Shown piece by piece: positions 1 to 10,400 of a DNA stretch of 64,000 bases. The notes under the pieces were generated by a model. That model saw only the letters and a list, made by a program, of their open reading frames with translations. It had not been told where the DNA came from and made no database searches. Numbering within the stretch: the first letter of the stretch is position 1; the number at the start of each line of letters is the position of its first letter. The stretch is from Psococerastis gibbosa (lineage: Eukaryota > Arthropoda > Insecta > Psocodea > Psocidae): the NCBI GenBank assembly GCA_963971405.1, contig OZ020487.1, forward strand, positions 17,023,344 through 17,087,343, read 5' to 3'. The position numbers and the translations under genes are program-made.

Positions 1-550
1 TGTTCAGCAGATTCGAATTCGTCCTCATTACCCATGTCCCTGTCATTTCCGTCGTTGTATTCAATATGATCCCTTTGATAGTAGTACTCATGACCAAGGC
101 CATGCTCGCCCCCATGTTGTTCTATGGGTACCCCAACCATACCAGCTGCTCCAGTTAAGGCACCACCGAGGAGCCTGAAAAAGAATGTTACACTATAGGG
201 GGCCCATTCAAATTTAAGTCCATCAGTCGATACTCTTTTGATTCCTTGCTGCTGTTCGCTGTTTTTCATATTGCTGGTTGTTGTCCATCGTAAATGGCAG
301 CGCAGGTTTGCCATCGGTCATTAGGTATCGTACTTAGTTATTGCATTATTTCCCAAGATGTGATAGATTAGTTTTTCTGCTTCAAGACAGTTAAGATTTA
401 TGAAAAGTGTTAATCTTACAGCGATAGTTTAGGTAGGTACTTGTTTTATATTGCCATGAATTTATTATGCCAATATTGCCTACCATAGCCTATCATTGTA
501 CCTCTCCATTGATATAGCAACTACACTTACCAACATATGTACTGTGCCAT
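1..550 (-). CDS. 5' part of a secreted His/Gly/acidic protein (partial)
   Basis: Two exons are proposed: 531-550 (ATG at 548-550, six codons plus two bases, donor TTG|GTAAGTG) and 174 down to 1 (acceptor TTTTTCAG at 175-182). The phases fit and the joined start reads MAQYICWLLGGALTGAAGMV, a plausible signal peptide. The mature part is rich in His, Gly, Tyr and acids (IEQHGGEHGLGHEYYYQRDH) and runs off the left edge, so the C-terminus and any domain are unseen. An alternative is an unspliced start at 312-314, because the frame stays open through the acceptor; that would give a non-secreted N-terminus. I prefer the spliced form because the tiny first exon matches the plan of neighbouring genes. 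The function is not recognised. Confidence 0.55.
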
Positions 551-1185
551 GCAGTTGGTTTGTTTTTGGCAAAAACTATATTATTTACACAATTATTTCA
601 GCAATGTCCATAATTTAATATAGCCCTGTATTATTTTGTCGAAAAATATTATCTGATTTATCTAGCTAGTTTATAATGCCCTTAGGCGGCTATTCCACTT
701 GTCCATATTCCGTCATTTATTCATCAATAATAAGTCTCTACCATGTTATATTTTTTGTTGAAAAGTTGAGTTTTATTCAATTTTTTTACTAGGTATCTTA
801 TGAATTTACTATGAATCAACTCATTTAGGGGGGGGGGTCATGACCCCCCTGCCCCCCCCCCCCCATGGATTCGCCATTGCGTAATAGAGTCTCAAGATAA
901 AAATAATCCACCCTTTCATTGTAATGGTTGTTTTTACTATTGAAAATAACCAACTAGGCCTTCAGATTATTCCCATTAAGTGTTGCATTTATAAATGCAA
1001 ATATGCAAACAGCTGCCAAGATTTTTTTTGTTTTTGTTAGTAATGGTTATACCTACTACTTTGCAATTGTACTAGTACAATACTTGCATGAGTAACCTGA
1101 CCTATTGGGTGACTTATAAATTAGTATCATTATAGGTCTATGTGAATTTAAAGGTGAAAAATAAGGGGAAATCTCCCGAAATAAA
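551..1185. other. No gene seen
   Basis: AT-rich sequence. The only structure is a G run facing a C run at about 829-864, around TCATGA, the type of palindrome found in old foldback elements. No exon with good splice sites was found on either strand. Confidence 0.4.
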
Positions 1186-1415
1186 TTATGTTAGCCCGAA
1201 ATAAATAAAAAGTTCCGATTCATGATTTTTGTGAGCATACATGCCAAATTTTTATAAAAATCCACGAAGTACTCATACTTCGCCTACAAATCGATAAACA
1301 GACAGACAGACCGATAGACTACGTTTTTGGGTTCCTGGGACCCCAAAACGAGCATATCCACTGAAATCTTAAAAAATCCAAGCTTTCGAGCAATACAAAG
1401 CTTTCTTTATACTTA
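1186..1415 (-). repeat. Family A element, truncated copy
   Basis: Matches the central and left part of family A in reverse orientation: AAACAGACAGACAGACCGAT, then GGGTTCCTGGGACCCCAAAA, then the rat-like end AAAGCTTTCTTTATAC. It lacks the outer inverted ends. Confidence 0.75.
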
Positions 1416-2083
1416 GCATTGATAGGAATTCAAAAATGAATGTTTCTCAGGAGTGGGAAGTATGGTAAATAATAAATAAATAAATGTTATAATAAACGGA
1501 AACAGTAAGTAAGTAAGTAAGTAGCTTCTATGATACTGCCGTCAGTTGCGTAGCTTGGATCATCAAGTGCACGCAAATAATAATAAAAAATGAATTAATG
1601 TAAGTTCATCGTTAGAAGCCACCTATTATGGGTACGCCTAATTTTGTAACAGAAAATTTTGAAGCAAACATAAAGCAAATATAAGTTGACTCGGACCAAT
1701 TTAAGCCAGAAAAAATGCAGTGCAACATTGTTTTGAACAAAAATGAAAGATAGTAGACTGACGAGCACACTGCGTATAACCCGAAAGAGTTTCATGGATA
1801 TAATAAATTTCTTTATATTATTACTATTATTATATTATTGTAATGAAAACACTTACCCCAAAGTCCTTCTACCAGTAGGTGGTAGTTCGTTTGTCGTATT
1901 GGTTCCTGCGTCACCTAAAACACAGCAGCCCTATTTTAGGATAAAAATTACAATAGATACTGTACAATTATTTAAAACTTTGTATCGCCTACTTCCCCGG
2001 TCAGTTTGTTTACTTTTAAGTTGCTTACTAAACATTCACTGTCGATACAAATTTCATGTACTATTGTAGTATTTATGATTTTT
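1416..2083. other. No gene seen
   Basis: Contains a short TAAG microsatellite at about 1504-1522 and low-complexity AT sequence. The 108-codon frame across 1743-2069 has no splice support and no recognisable features. Confidence 0.4.
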
Positions 2084-2926
2084 GCTTTCCAATTTATACA
2101 TAGTATAAAAAAAGGTTTGTGATGGTCCAAATTTTCAATTCCGAGATTTCAACGGATTTACTAGTTTTCAGGTCCCAGGAACCCAAAAATGTGGTTTTTA
2201 CGAAATGTCTGTCTGTCGCTCTGTCTGTCGCTCTGTCGCTCTGTCGCTCTGTCTGTCTGTGCGTCGATTTCCGGGCAAACTGTTCAGTCGATTTTGATGA
2301 AATTTGGCACGTAGGTCGCCAAAAATTATACCTCAGGATCACTTTTTTTATTTGGGGCTAACTCAATTTGGGGGGGTTTCATTCTAAAAAAACTCCAAAA
2401 AACGCCTAAAAAAATTATTTCCCAAAAACGGCTCGAACGATTTCTTTTAAATTCACATATATTGTAATTGTTATTAATGCTGATAAAATGCGGGGGTCGC
2501 TTGACCGTTGATAGATTGCTTCTGGGGTTATAAAAATAAAAATAACTAAATTTTAATGAAAAATGACTAAAAAATAATTTTTCTACGAAACCTTTGTATC
2601 GATTATATCTAATTTCAGGTATGTTTTAGGTGTTAAATTGAGTAACGAAACCGGACAGGTTGCTTTCCCGAAAAGTATTTTGTTTTATACAAAAAAATGT
2701 TTTTTTTTTTTTAATGTTAGAAAATTCACGCTCAAATGCATTGCGTGCCCTGCCAGTATTGTGGTAATGTGTTGGTCTGACCTATCTAGAATTTACCTCA
2801 CCTCCAGTGACGTCAAGTGGACAAGACAACCCCCCCCCCCCCCCCCCCGAGATATCGGAAATTTAACCATAGGAAAATTATTTCCCATGAAATTCTCTAT
2901 CTACTAATTTTGATAAATTGGAAAGC
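2084..2926 (+). repeat. Family A element, full-length copy
   Basis: Begins with GCTTTCCAATTTATA and ends with the inverse ATAAATTGGAAAGC. In order it holds: GGTCCCAGGAACCCAAAAA; a (CTGT)n-like run at about 2206-2262; the block TCGATTTTGATGAAATTTGG; a short G run near 2370; and a C20 tract at 2829-2848. No coding capacity is seen. The same order recurs in at least ten copies here, so it is a dispersed mobile repeat of about 0.84 kb. The superfamily cannot be assigned from the ends alone. Confidence 0.8.
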
Positions 2927-3064
2927 ATGTTCGAGTAAACTCGGACCGGTTCTTTGGACATGTGGGCGTACTATTTTTAGTCTTATCTTGAGATTAAAAA
3001 TGTAAACAAGTTCATTTTACAATGGAAAGTGCCATTATTTAAAATTAAATTTTACTCGAACATA

Positions 3065-3879
3065 CTTCCCAATTTATAAAATAGTAGATAGACATTATGT
3101 GTCATTTCATTGTAAATAATTTCCCTATGATCAAATTTCGGATCCCTCGGGGGGGGGGGGGGGGAATATATTAAAAACCCCTTAAAACTCAATTGAATAT
3201 TCTGGAACGAACGGACCAATACATTGTAACAGTAGTAACAATAACAAGGCACGCAATGTATTGGAAAGTGAATTTTCCATAATTTCTTCAAAAAATAATT
3301 TTTTACACAAAATATTTTTTTTGGAAAACAACCTATTTGGTTTTGTTACTCTATTGAACACCTAAAACGTATCTGAAGGTAGAAATCATCGACGGAAAGG
3401 TTTTGCAGAAAAATTTCTTTCCAGTAATTTTTCCTTAAAATTTAGTTATTTTTATTTTTTTCCTCCAGAAGCGAACTATCAACGGGTAAGCAACTCCCCG
3501 GCATTTGTTAACATTAATAACGACTACAATATATGTGAATTTAAAAGAAATCTTTGGAGCCGTATTTGGGAAATAATTTCTTAGACGTTTTTTTGGAGTT
3601 TTTTGAGAATAACCCCCCCCCCCCCCAATTGAGCCCCCCCCCCAAAAAACGGTCCCGGGGTATGATTTTTGAAAACCTACATGCCAAATTTCATACAAAT
3701 TGACCGAGTAGTTTGGCCGGAAATCGATGAACAGACAGACAGAGCGACAGACAGACATTTCGTAAAAAAAACACTTTTTTGGGTTCCTGGGCCCTGAAAA
3801 CGTGTAAATCCATGGAAATCTCGGAATCGAACATTTCAAATCACAATGCTTTCCTTATAATACGTACAAATTGGAAAGC
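3065..3879 (-). repeat. Family A element, inverted full-length copy
   Basis: Reverse-orientation copy about 140 bases from the copy at 2084-2926, so the two form a head-to-head inverted pair of about 1.8 kb. It carries G runs at about 3150-3163 and C runs at about 3612-3643 at sites where other copies have tracts of other lengths. Confidence 0.8.
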
Positions 3880-3885
3880 AATAAA

Positions 3886-4365
3886 TTATTTCTAGATATG
3901 AATTTTTGACCCTATACGCCCAATTTGTTTGCCCACAAAATGACGAACAGACAGTCAGACAAGACTGATAAACTTTTCTTAAAAAGCAATTCATTGGTTG
4001 GCAGAGGCGTAAAGTTTTAGAATGATGGCGGGGGCAAAACTATGTAGAACTTATGACGTCATCAGGGAGGATAAGGAAAAATTGAAAATATAAGAGCAAA
4101 ATAGTAGGGTTTTACGCATTTTAATAGTAGTTAAGTTAGCAGTAGATTTTACAAAGCTAAAAAAAGGAATGCCTACATTCATTTGCTGCAAAGGGGACCG
4201 ATGAAGTATGAACCACGTCTTGCAATGCCCGAGGCTGGGGGGGGGGGGAAGTTGGACCGTGCCCCCCCCCCCCCCAACTTTACGCCCCTGTTGGTTGGTT
4301 TTTACGTCCTCTACGTACCCACTGAAATCTGAACATTTTCGTTCTAAAACTTTCCTTGTACGTGC
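3886..4365 (-). repeat. Divergent family A copy split by a hAT-type insertion
   Basis: Left part 3886-4001 carries GACGAACAGACAGTCAGAC. The right part resumes at 4291 with TTTTTACGTCCTCTACGTAC and ends in ACTTTCCTTGTAC. The interruption at 4002-4290 has an 8-bp duplication of family A sequence (TTGGTTGG). Confidence 0.65.
4002..4290. mobile_element. Non-autonomous hAT-type element, 8-bp TSD
   Basis: Termini are CAGAGGCGTAAAGTT and AACTTTACGCCCCTG, flanked on both sides by TTGGTTGG (3994-4001 and 4291-4298). The 8-bp duplication and CAG...CTG ends are those of the hAT superfamily. The 289-bp body has no transposase. It holds the phrase TAGTAGGGTTTTACGCATTT, which recurs near 37 kb, 38 kb, 48 kb and 62 kb. 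Confidence 0.8.
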
Positions 4366-4371
4366 GGACAC

Positions 4372-4762
4372 TTAAGGTGCCCATTCCATTGACCGGCTAG
4401 GGCTATTTCCAACAACGGTGACGTGGTAGCAGACATTCAAGACTTAGGTAGCGTTTCCACTGACCTCGCATTGCAGAATGCAAATGACATTGACGGAAAT
4501 TAGAATTTTTCTTTTTATAGAAATCTATTAAAATGTTTGTACTTAACATATCCCATGACGCCATTTTTTAATATTAGTTTGTTTGTTTGTGATTTTACTG
4601 TATGATCATTGATCAATTTTAACTATGGCATAGAGGAAAATAAACATTTCCGTCAATTCTGCAATGCGAGATCGGTGGAGACGCCACCTAAGTCTTGAAT
4701 GTCTGCTACCACGTCACCGTTGTTGGAAATAGCCCTAGCCGGTCAATGGAATGGGCACCTAA
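4372..4762. mobile_element. Family B foldback MITE
   Basis: Starts TAAGGTGCCCATTCCATTG and ends GGAATGGGCACCTAA. Inside is a second inverted repeat beginning GGTAGCGTTTCCACTGACC around an AT-rich core containing TGATCATTGATCA. It is flanked by TAA on both sides, consistent with a 3-bp TWA target as in PIF/Harbinger MITEs. It is non-coding. Confidence 0.8.
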
Positions 4763-5346
4763 GCAAGTTTTAATCCGAAAAATCGCGAAATCTCGTCTCT
4801 TGAACCTATATATTATAGACCTTGAGGTCATTCCACTTCTAAAATGGTTCAAGTCAGCCCTGAGAACTTTTGCCTGACGAGTTTTCTTATCAAATATATA
4901 CACTATAGGCGCGTTTGAGGTACGCCCGATAAAATAACACTTCTTGCCATGATGATAAGAGCTATTTCACAACAGGTATACTATAAGCCAGTCGCACTAT
5001 TTTACCTTACAATTGTTTGGACGAAAATATAAAAAAAAATGAAAAGATTTTATTTCGCGTTAGCAAGATTAATTCGTAAATTTAGCCTTTTTCAAAATGA
5101 GATTAAGGAATTAGTCAATGAGTTTAGTAAATGATGTAATCAGAAAGTTAAAACAGAAAGTTATTTCATATTTCCAAGGTAGCATAAATGTAAAAGTGTC
5201 TCTACTTGCCAAGTATCCAGAAGGTGTTTCCCAAGCACGTTCATCCATAAAAATAAATGTTTTCGTAAACTACTTCGAACGCATCAAATGAACGTGTAGC
5301 ATAAGCATGTCGACAGTCGATACCCCTTTACTGATCTTTATCACTA
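4763..5346. other. Probable 3' UTR of the gene at 5347-6625 plus unassigned sequence
   Basis: An AATAAA lies on the minus strand at 5049-5054, about 300 bases past the TAA at 5347. Nothing else is recognised. I searched this stretch on the minus strand for a further acceptor in the right phase for the alternative donor at 5357 and found no convincing one. Confidence 0.4.
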
Positions 5347-6625
5347 TTAATGCTCACCTGATAATTTTCCTCGAATATATTCTAGAAGGCCGACATTTCC
5401 ATTCCTGTAATTTGAGATTGTTTCCCTAATAAACCGAAAAATGACCCGTGAAATGCCCCAAACGTTTCTAACAACATTCGCCCACGAACTTTCAGGGTTC
5501 GTGGGGCGTTTTCCAGCCATGTAGAAGCCCCAGCACTCTGCCACAGCCATTTTCGTACTGGCAGCCAGTTCAAGCGCAACACTTAAGACTTTTCTGTCAG
5601 CGGTTTCTTGGGGTGGCTCTATTCTGCTACCAATACATTTTATAGAATTCCCTATGTTTCCAATGGTTCTTGTGATTTTGGAAAAAGAAAATAGTGATTC
5701 ATTTTCTGTGGGTGCTGCAGCCGTAACTACAATTATGAATAAGGCTATAACGGGGATGATTATCTGAAATTAAAAACAATTGTCAATTGTTTATCTGCTG
5801 AATGTTACTCGTATTATATTCGTTATTTGCGGTTGCATCGTTTATGTTGTAAAAATTTATAAATAGACACTGGTAAGGCGCCCATTCCACTGACCGGCTA
5901 GGGCTATTTACAAAAACGGTGACGGTGAACATTTCCGTCAATTCTGCAATGCGAGGTCGGTGGAGCCCCGGCCTCAGTCTTGAATGTCTGCTACCACGTC
6001 ACCGTTTTTTGTAAATAGCCCTAGCCGGTCGGTGGAATGGGCACCTGATGCAAAAGATATTTTCATAATCCTCCTCAAAAGGGAGGTGAGCTATTTGTCA
6101 TAAGAGGTAAAAAAACAACTGCTGCAAATTTCGATGTTAATTAATTTTCGGCTCTGTTAATGTTATGGTTCAATTTTAAAAGTGGCCCAAAAGGCCGTAA
6201 ATTTGCCCACATGGAAAATAAAGACAATTTTCTTTCTTCCTGTCTTATTTGTGCCTACATTCTGTATCTTCACATAATAGTCATAGCCTATTCTCGAATG
6301 CAATGCTAGACCCCACAATATTTAATTTTCTCTCAAATTATAGGATATTGCACCTAACAACACCTTTGGTCTCGTATATCTAGCTAGTCAGTGATTTCTT
6401 AATAATTTTGCGTGCTTTCTTTTGCAACTGAGCGGTAATTGGTTTTTCCGAATAAAAAGAAATTGCAAATAAAATGAAATACCTAATGTAGGTATTGCAA
6501 ATCACTTTATAGTAAAACCTGATATTCTTATGACGAAGTTAGAGACCTATTATAATAATACTCTTCACGCAAATTTACATATCAATTCAGCAATAACTAG
6601 GTAAGCTTACCTTTTTCGGATTCAT
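5347..6625 (-). CDS. Small secreted protein, 143 aa, unknown family
   Basis: Exon 1 is 6611-6625 (ATGAATCCGAAAAAG|GTAAGC, five codons). Exon 2 is 5347-5763 (acceptor TTTAATTTCAG). Both join in phase 0. The product begins MNPKKIIIPVIALFIIVVTA, a strong signal peptide. The mature part is about 120 residues with two cysteines, in NSIKCIGSR and VAECWGFYMAG, and mixed charged helical segments; the last residues are YIRGKLSGEH. A TATAAAAA box lies at 6679-6686 and AATAAA at 5049-5054. The 3' end is ambiguous: TCAG|GTGAGC at 5352-5361 is a good donor just before the stop, so a further exon is possible. No family is recognised. The gene plan is that of arthropod cuticle and secreted proteins. Confidence 0.75.
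5874..6046. mobile_element. Family B foldback MITE, internally deleted
   Basis: Outer ends TAAGGCGCCCATTCCACTG and GGTGGAATGGGCACC remain, but most of the AT-rich core is gone. It lies in the intron of the 143-residue secreted gene. Confidence 0.75.
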
Positions 6626-6678
6626 GGTTTAGTGAGAACACTAAGGAATGACCCGTTGTAGCATAATAGCATTGCATA

Positions 6679-6686
6679 TTTTTATA
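6679..6686 (-). promoter_or_regulatory. TATA box of the 143-aa secreted gene
   Basis: TATAAAAA on the minus strand, 61 bases upstream of the ATG, at the same spacing as in the other secreted genes here. The start site is expected about 30 bases downstream. Confidence 0.6.
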
Positions 6687-8182
6687 ATTTACTTAAAACT
6701 ACAATACAGGGCTAATGAGTTACGATGTTTAATTAAGTTTCAATTATTCAAACAATTATTTTTCTTGAGACTTATCTAAATTACGGTATGTGTACCTACT
6801 TTTAATTATAAATTAATGCTATATGACGTATAGTAGGGTAGAAGGAACTGTAATATAGTATTTCCTATGAGGCTCTTCAAAATGACATTAGGTATAGCAG
6901 GTTGACATTTTCAACTCTTTCCTTGACAGAGATGATTATTTTGTTGTTTTGACATCATGGTATACTGTATTTTAATATTTTACATACAATAGAGTATGTT
7001 TTACATACAGCGTCGGTACTCACTGGGTGTATTATTTGGCTTTGAAAGAATGTCGCAGAAATACAATTAAGGGCCTGCGAATCGTGAATTTTACTTCGAA
7101 TCGAATATCGAAGCTAATTTTTAAAAAAACTGAATTACCCAGGATGTAACACCACTATTGTGGATTTATACAATACTTAATCAGCGAGCCTAACATGCCG
7201 TTTGGTATTAACTTAATTTTGGAATCAAAAATATAAACGAAACTAGTATTTGTAATAAAGTAGTTACTTTCCATTCTTAAATTATCTCGTTTTAATTTTT
7301 TAGTCCAATGTACAGATTAAAAATAATCGCCAACGTAAGCCCACAACACTAAGCCAATCTAACTAAACTAAAAATGATTTTGACATAAAATTTTGTAGGA
7401 GCGTTTAAATAGTGGTTATAACTTATTCTGTAGAGAGTTTCAAGCTCAATCCTCCAAAATAGTGCGAATCACAAGACACTGTTGGTAAATATTTTAATAC
7501 AGGTTACTTCCTTTGCGAGATTGTTGCAATAGACTACTGATTATTTTTGTAAAACCTTTGCAACAACTGGACTTGACAATTCGATGATTGTTGAACAAAC
7601 CGTTTCACATTTAAAAAGAAAATAATTAACGATCATTAAATCCAGTTCCAACACTATCCTCATTGGGAGAAGAAATGGCATTTGGCCTAAATGTCATTTC
7701 TTCCAAATGATTTGGGGAATGCCGCTATAATCAGCGCCATATTGGAGCTTCCTCATAGGTTCACGGCATTGGTCATAGAAAAAGGCTTTAGCAATAAGGT
7801 TGTAGCAAATTTTATGGCCTTTGATGTCGAAAAAGTTTATCCTTTTCGAACTACAGCTAGGAAACCGGTTAGATTTTTTCACTTTTTTCGCCTCAAAGTT
7901 TTGATTTGAAAGTGACAGAATTGGATTAGTCTCCCCTAATTCATTGAAACGAAAACATTTTCGATACCAATGAAACTTTCCGCAGATAATAACATATTTT
8001 ATTATGTATTAACATTAGGAAGAAAAAGGCGAAAATTAACTGTGCAACAACTATGGTATACTACTGTATGTGCAATACACAGTGACACAGTGCTGTATAC
8101 GTGAAGCTTAACTTAAACTACCGGATGCTTTTAAAAATGCTTTTAAACGTGAAAAGGCAATATAGTCTAACAGGTCTCATTG
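6687..8182. other. No gene seen
   Basis: AT-rich and low in recognised repeats. The 72-codon frame at 7691-7909 has no splice or homology support. AATAAA on the minus strand at 7998-8003 probably ends the receptor transcript. Confidence 0.4.
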
Positions 8183-9949
8183 TTATGCTTTTTTACTAAA
8201 CAAGCAATAGTAACACGTTTCCAGCAAAAATACTAAGCCAGAAATAAGCATCCCTGTTAAAAATATGTAAATAATTAGAGCTAATTTCTCCATTGTCATG
8301 GGCTTCTTGACAGTCTTAATTATTTTCACTTTTGTTCTTATTCTCGTAATAAATATTTCCAGATCAATTTTTCTTCGAATTAAGCCCATTTCAATCATTT
8401 GCATTTGCTTTCGTTGGAACACTGGCAAAAGTGGGTGTCCCGGAGCCATGTAGAGTTGGTTCATAACTTTCAAGAATGGAACAGGCAAGAAACTTACGAG
8501 GGAGGACCCGCCATAGTCTTGAAGATAGTAATCTGTGTTGGAAATAGCATATTTTTTTGAAGCGATCGTAATTCCCACTCTTTCCACTCCTACTTTAATC
8601 ATATGAAATTCGATAGTATTATTAAAGACATGGCGACTGGAACGAGGAAAGTCACCCACAATTTCTTTATCAGACATGTCACAAAGTATGTCTCTAAATG
8701 ATGACTCTAAATACAAAGTCAAGTTCGCATCATATGCTTCATGAATAGTAGCCAACGGTTTCGCCTTCTTCGGAATGGTCGTCAATGTTACGAATGATGA
8801 TTTATAACAATTCGTTAAAATCAAACAGTAAACAAGCAAAAGAATGAACATAAGGCGAGAAAAATATTTTTCAGCTCTCTTGCTGGGCAGACCCACATCC
8901 AAGTGACTTGCAAGGATAAAATACGCGGCAGAAAAGAACGAATTAAAGTTTCGCTGATAAACGCTATTCAATAATGAGAAAACAAATATTATAACCAAAA
9001 CGGATGCCCACAATTCCCAAGAAAATGCCGTATACAAACTGTCCTGATTGTACCTTGCAGTGGGCCCCGGCACGACGAATATCATTTCGTCATTGTCATA
9101 TGGTAGCAATGGGGTGGTGTGAAGGTAATTGCTAAATATAATATATGTGCACGTAATATCTAAACCAAAATGTTCCAACATTTCTCCAATTTGGGCCATA
9201 CTTCCTCGTTTTTTTAACGTTAAATTTAAGTGGTTGCTAATAGTTTTCACGATAAATGATTCAATGACAGACTCATAAGAGCTGGTGTATATGGGGTAGC
9301 CATGAAAATTACTCGTGCCTGATAGTTCAACAAAAAATGTGTTGCTGGTAAACTGGCCGTTCCAACTATTTACCAAACCCCATGTCAAATTTGGGCTTGG
9401 AGGATCAAACGTATAAAAATTTATAACAGCATTGTCTTTTACCGCGATGACAGTACAAAATGCCCTAAGACTAAGTATCATATTATTGAACATACGGCTA
9501 AACAATTCACGATCGAAAGAATCTCTTTCTAATACAATTAATACTTTTGTTTCAGAACCAACAACTCTGTCTTCCTTTATTGTTATTAATTTGAAAAATT
9601 CAGATTCATTTACTTTCTCAAACCATATTAATATTATATTGAATGGTATCCTGCGAAATTCATATCCTTTAGATCTTTGCTTATTCGATCCAGTAGGTTT
9701 GTAGACGTAAAACGAAACATCGTGCCTTTTCATTGCGTAAGATAGAAAGTTGGATGGTAAGTCTTTTTCCGATTTGAGATATTTGCCACTAAAGTTTGAA
9801 GAATCCATTAAGTAGAAGCCTATGTAATCACCGCTTACGGCCGTTATTTCAATGAAATCAGCTATACATCTCGCAACATCTGCAGAACTTTCTCCCCATA
9901 AGGTGGTTAATACAAGCAGTGCTTGTATATTCATTTTCTTATAAAACAT
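8183..9949 (-). CDS. Divergent ionotropic receptor (IR), single exon, 588 aa
   Basis: Predicted ligand-gated ion channel of the iGluR-related IR family, acting at the plasma membrane of sensory neurons. Layout seen: N-terminal hydrophobic leader (about 6-22); extracellular part with the first ligand-binding lobe at about 215-297, ending YDNDEMIFVVPGP; first membrane helix about 311-331; re-entrant pore segment about 337-352; second helix about 363-382; second lobe about 393-545; third helix about 555-580; short tail. Length and order fit insect IRs. The lack of introns and the weak ligand-site residues fit the divergent class, often gustatory or contact chemosensory (family knowledge). The start is ATG 9947-9949, with an alternative ATG 15 bases inside. 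AATAAA lies at 7998-8003. The ligand cannot be told. No second receptor is in the window. Confidence 0.85.
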   Translation of the reverse strand: MFYKKMNIQALLVLTTLWGESSADVARCIADFIEITAVSGDYIGFYLMDSSNFSGKYLKSEKDLPSNFLSYAMKRHDVSFYVYKPTGSNKQRSKGYEFRRIPFNIILIWFEKVNESEFFKLITIKEDRVVGSETKVLIVLERDSFDRELFSRMFNNMILSLRAFCTVIAVKDNAVINFYTFDPPSPNLTWGLVNSWNGQFTSNTFFVELSGTSNFHGYPIYTSSYESVIESFIVKTISNHLNLTLKKRGSMAQIGEMLEHFGLDITCTYIIFSNYLHTTPLLPYDNDEMIFVVPGPTARYNQDSLYTAFSWELWASVLVIIFVFSLLNSVYQRNFNSFFSAAYFILASHLDVGLPSKRAEKYFSRLMFILLLVYCLILTNCYKSSFVTLTTIPKKAKPLATIHEAYDANLTLYLESSFRDILCDMSDKEIVGDFPRSSRHVFNNTIEFHMIKVGVERVGITIASKKYAISNTDYYLQDYGGSSLVSFLPVPFLKVMNQLYMAPGHPLLPVFQRKQMQMIEMGLIRRKIDLEIFITRIRTKVKIIKTVKKPMTMEKLALIIYIFLTGMLISGLVFLLETCYYCLFSKKA

Positions 9950-10243
9950 AACCTATACAATTTAATAAGTCGGAACTGAACTGACTTAATACCTTGATTA
10001 TTTTTGTGAGACTGTGAGCTCCATTTACAGTAGTTCGATATGACTTTTAAGCGTAAGCCAGCGCCTAACATGTAAAACGCATTATAGACAACAATCATTT
10101 AGATACTATTGCGCTCGCTAATTTTCCTCACGTTTACAAAATATCAAAATAATGGATATTGGTAAGTTGGTTACCTACATAAAACTCCTTTTAGTAGTCT
10201 ACAACTAATGCAAACAAATTTATTTACGTTCAACATATAATTC

Positions 10244-10400
10244 AAGTGACTTCGGTGGCAAGGTGATAGCGTGCTTGTACTTGTACGAGTCTCTACGCAC
10301 CTTGCGGTCGGAGACGTGTCGCAACACAATGCAACACAACGCGACACAAGTACGTAATAGGTGAGGCCATTGAAGGGGTTGGTCGAATACATTCATTAAA
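10244..10400 (+). mobile_element. SINE-D copy, diverged
   Basis: Shares the SINE-D order: a TGGCAAGGTGATAGCGTGCTTG head, GTCGGAGACGTGTCG, then GAATACATTCATTAAATC. It is more diverged than the copies at 13.7, 18.3 and 27.0 kb. Confidence 0.65.

Noticed and set aside
174-314. Unspliced start at 314 for the left-edge gene
   Set aside because: The frame is open, but it gives no signal peptide, and a perfect acceptor at 175-182 plus a phase-matched microexon at 531-550 fit better. Kept only as an alternative.
2119-2361. Plus and minus frames across the CTGT run of family A
   Set aside because: Low-complexity translation of a repeat. The frames break in other copies, so no protein is encoded.
5164-5190. 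Possible third exon of the 143-residue gene near the minus-strand phrase CTTGGCAAG
   Set aside because: The phase would allow it, but there is no pyrimidine tract and the product would be only 14 residues.
7691-7909. 72-codon plus-strand frame downstream of the receptor
   Set aside because: No signal peptide, no splice sites, no motif, and an equally long frame on the other strand; expected by chance in this composition.
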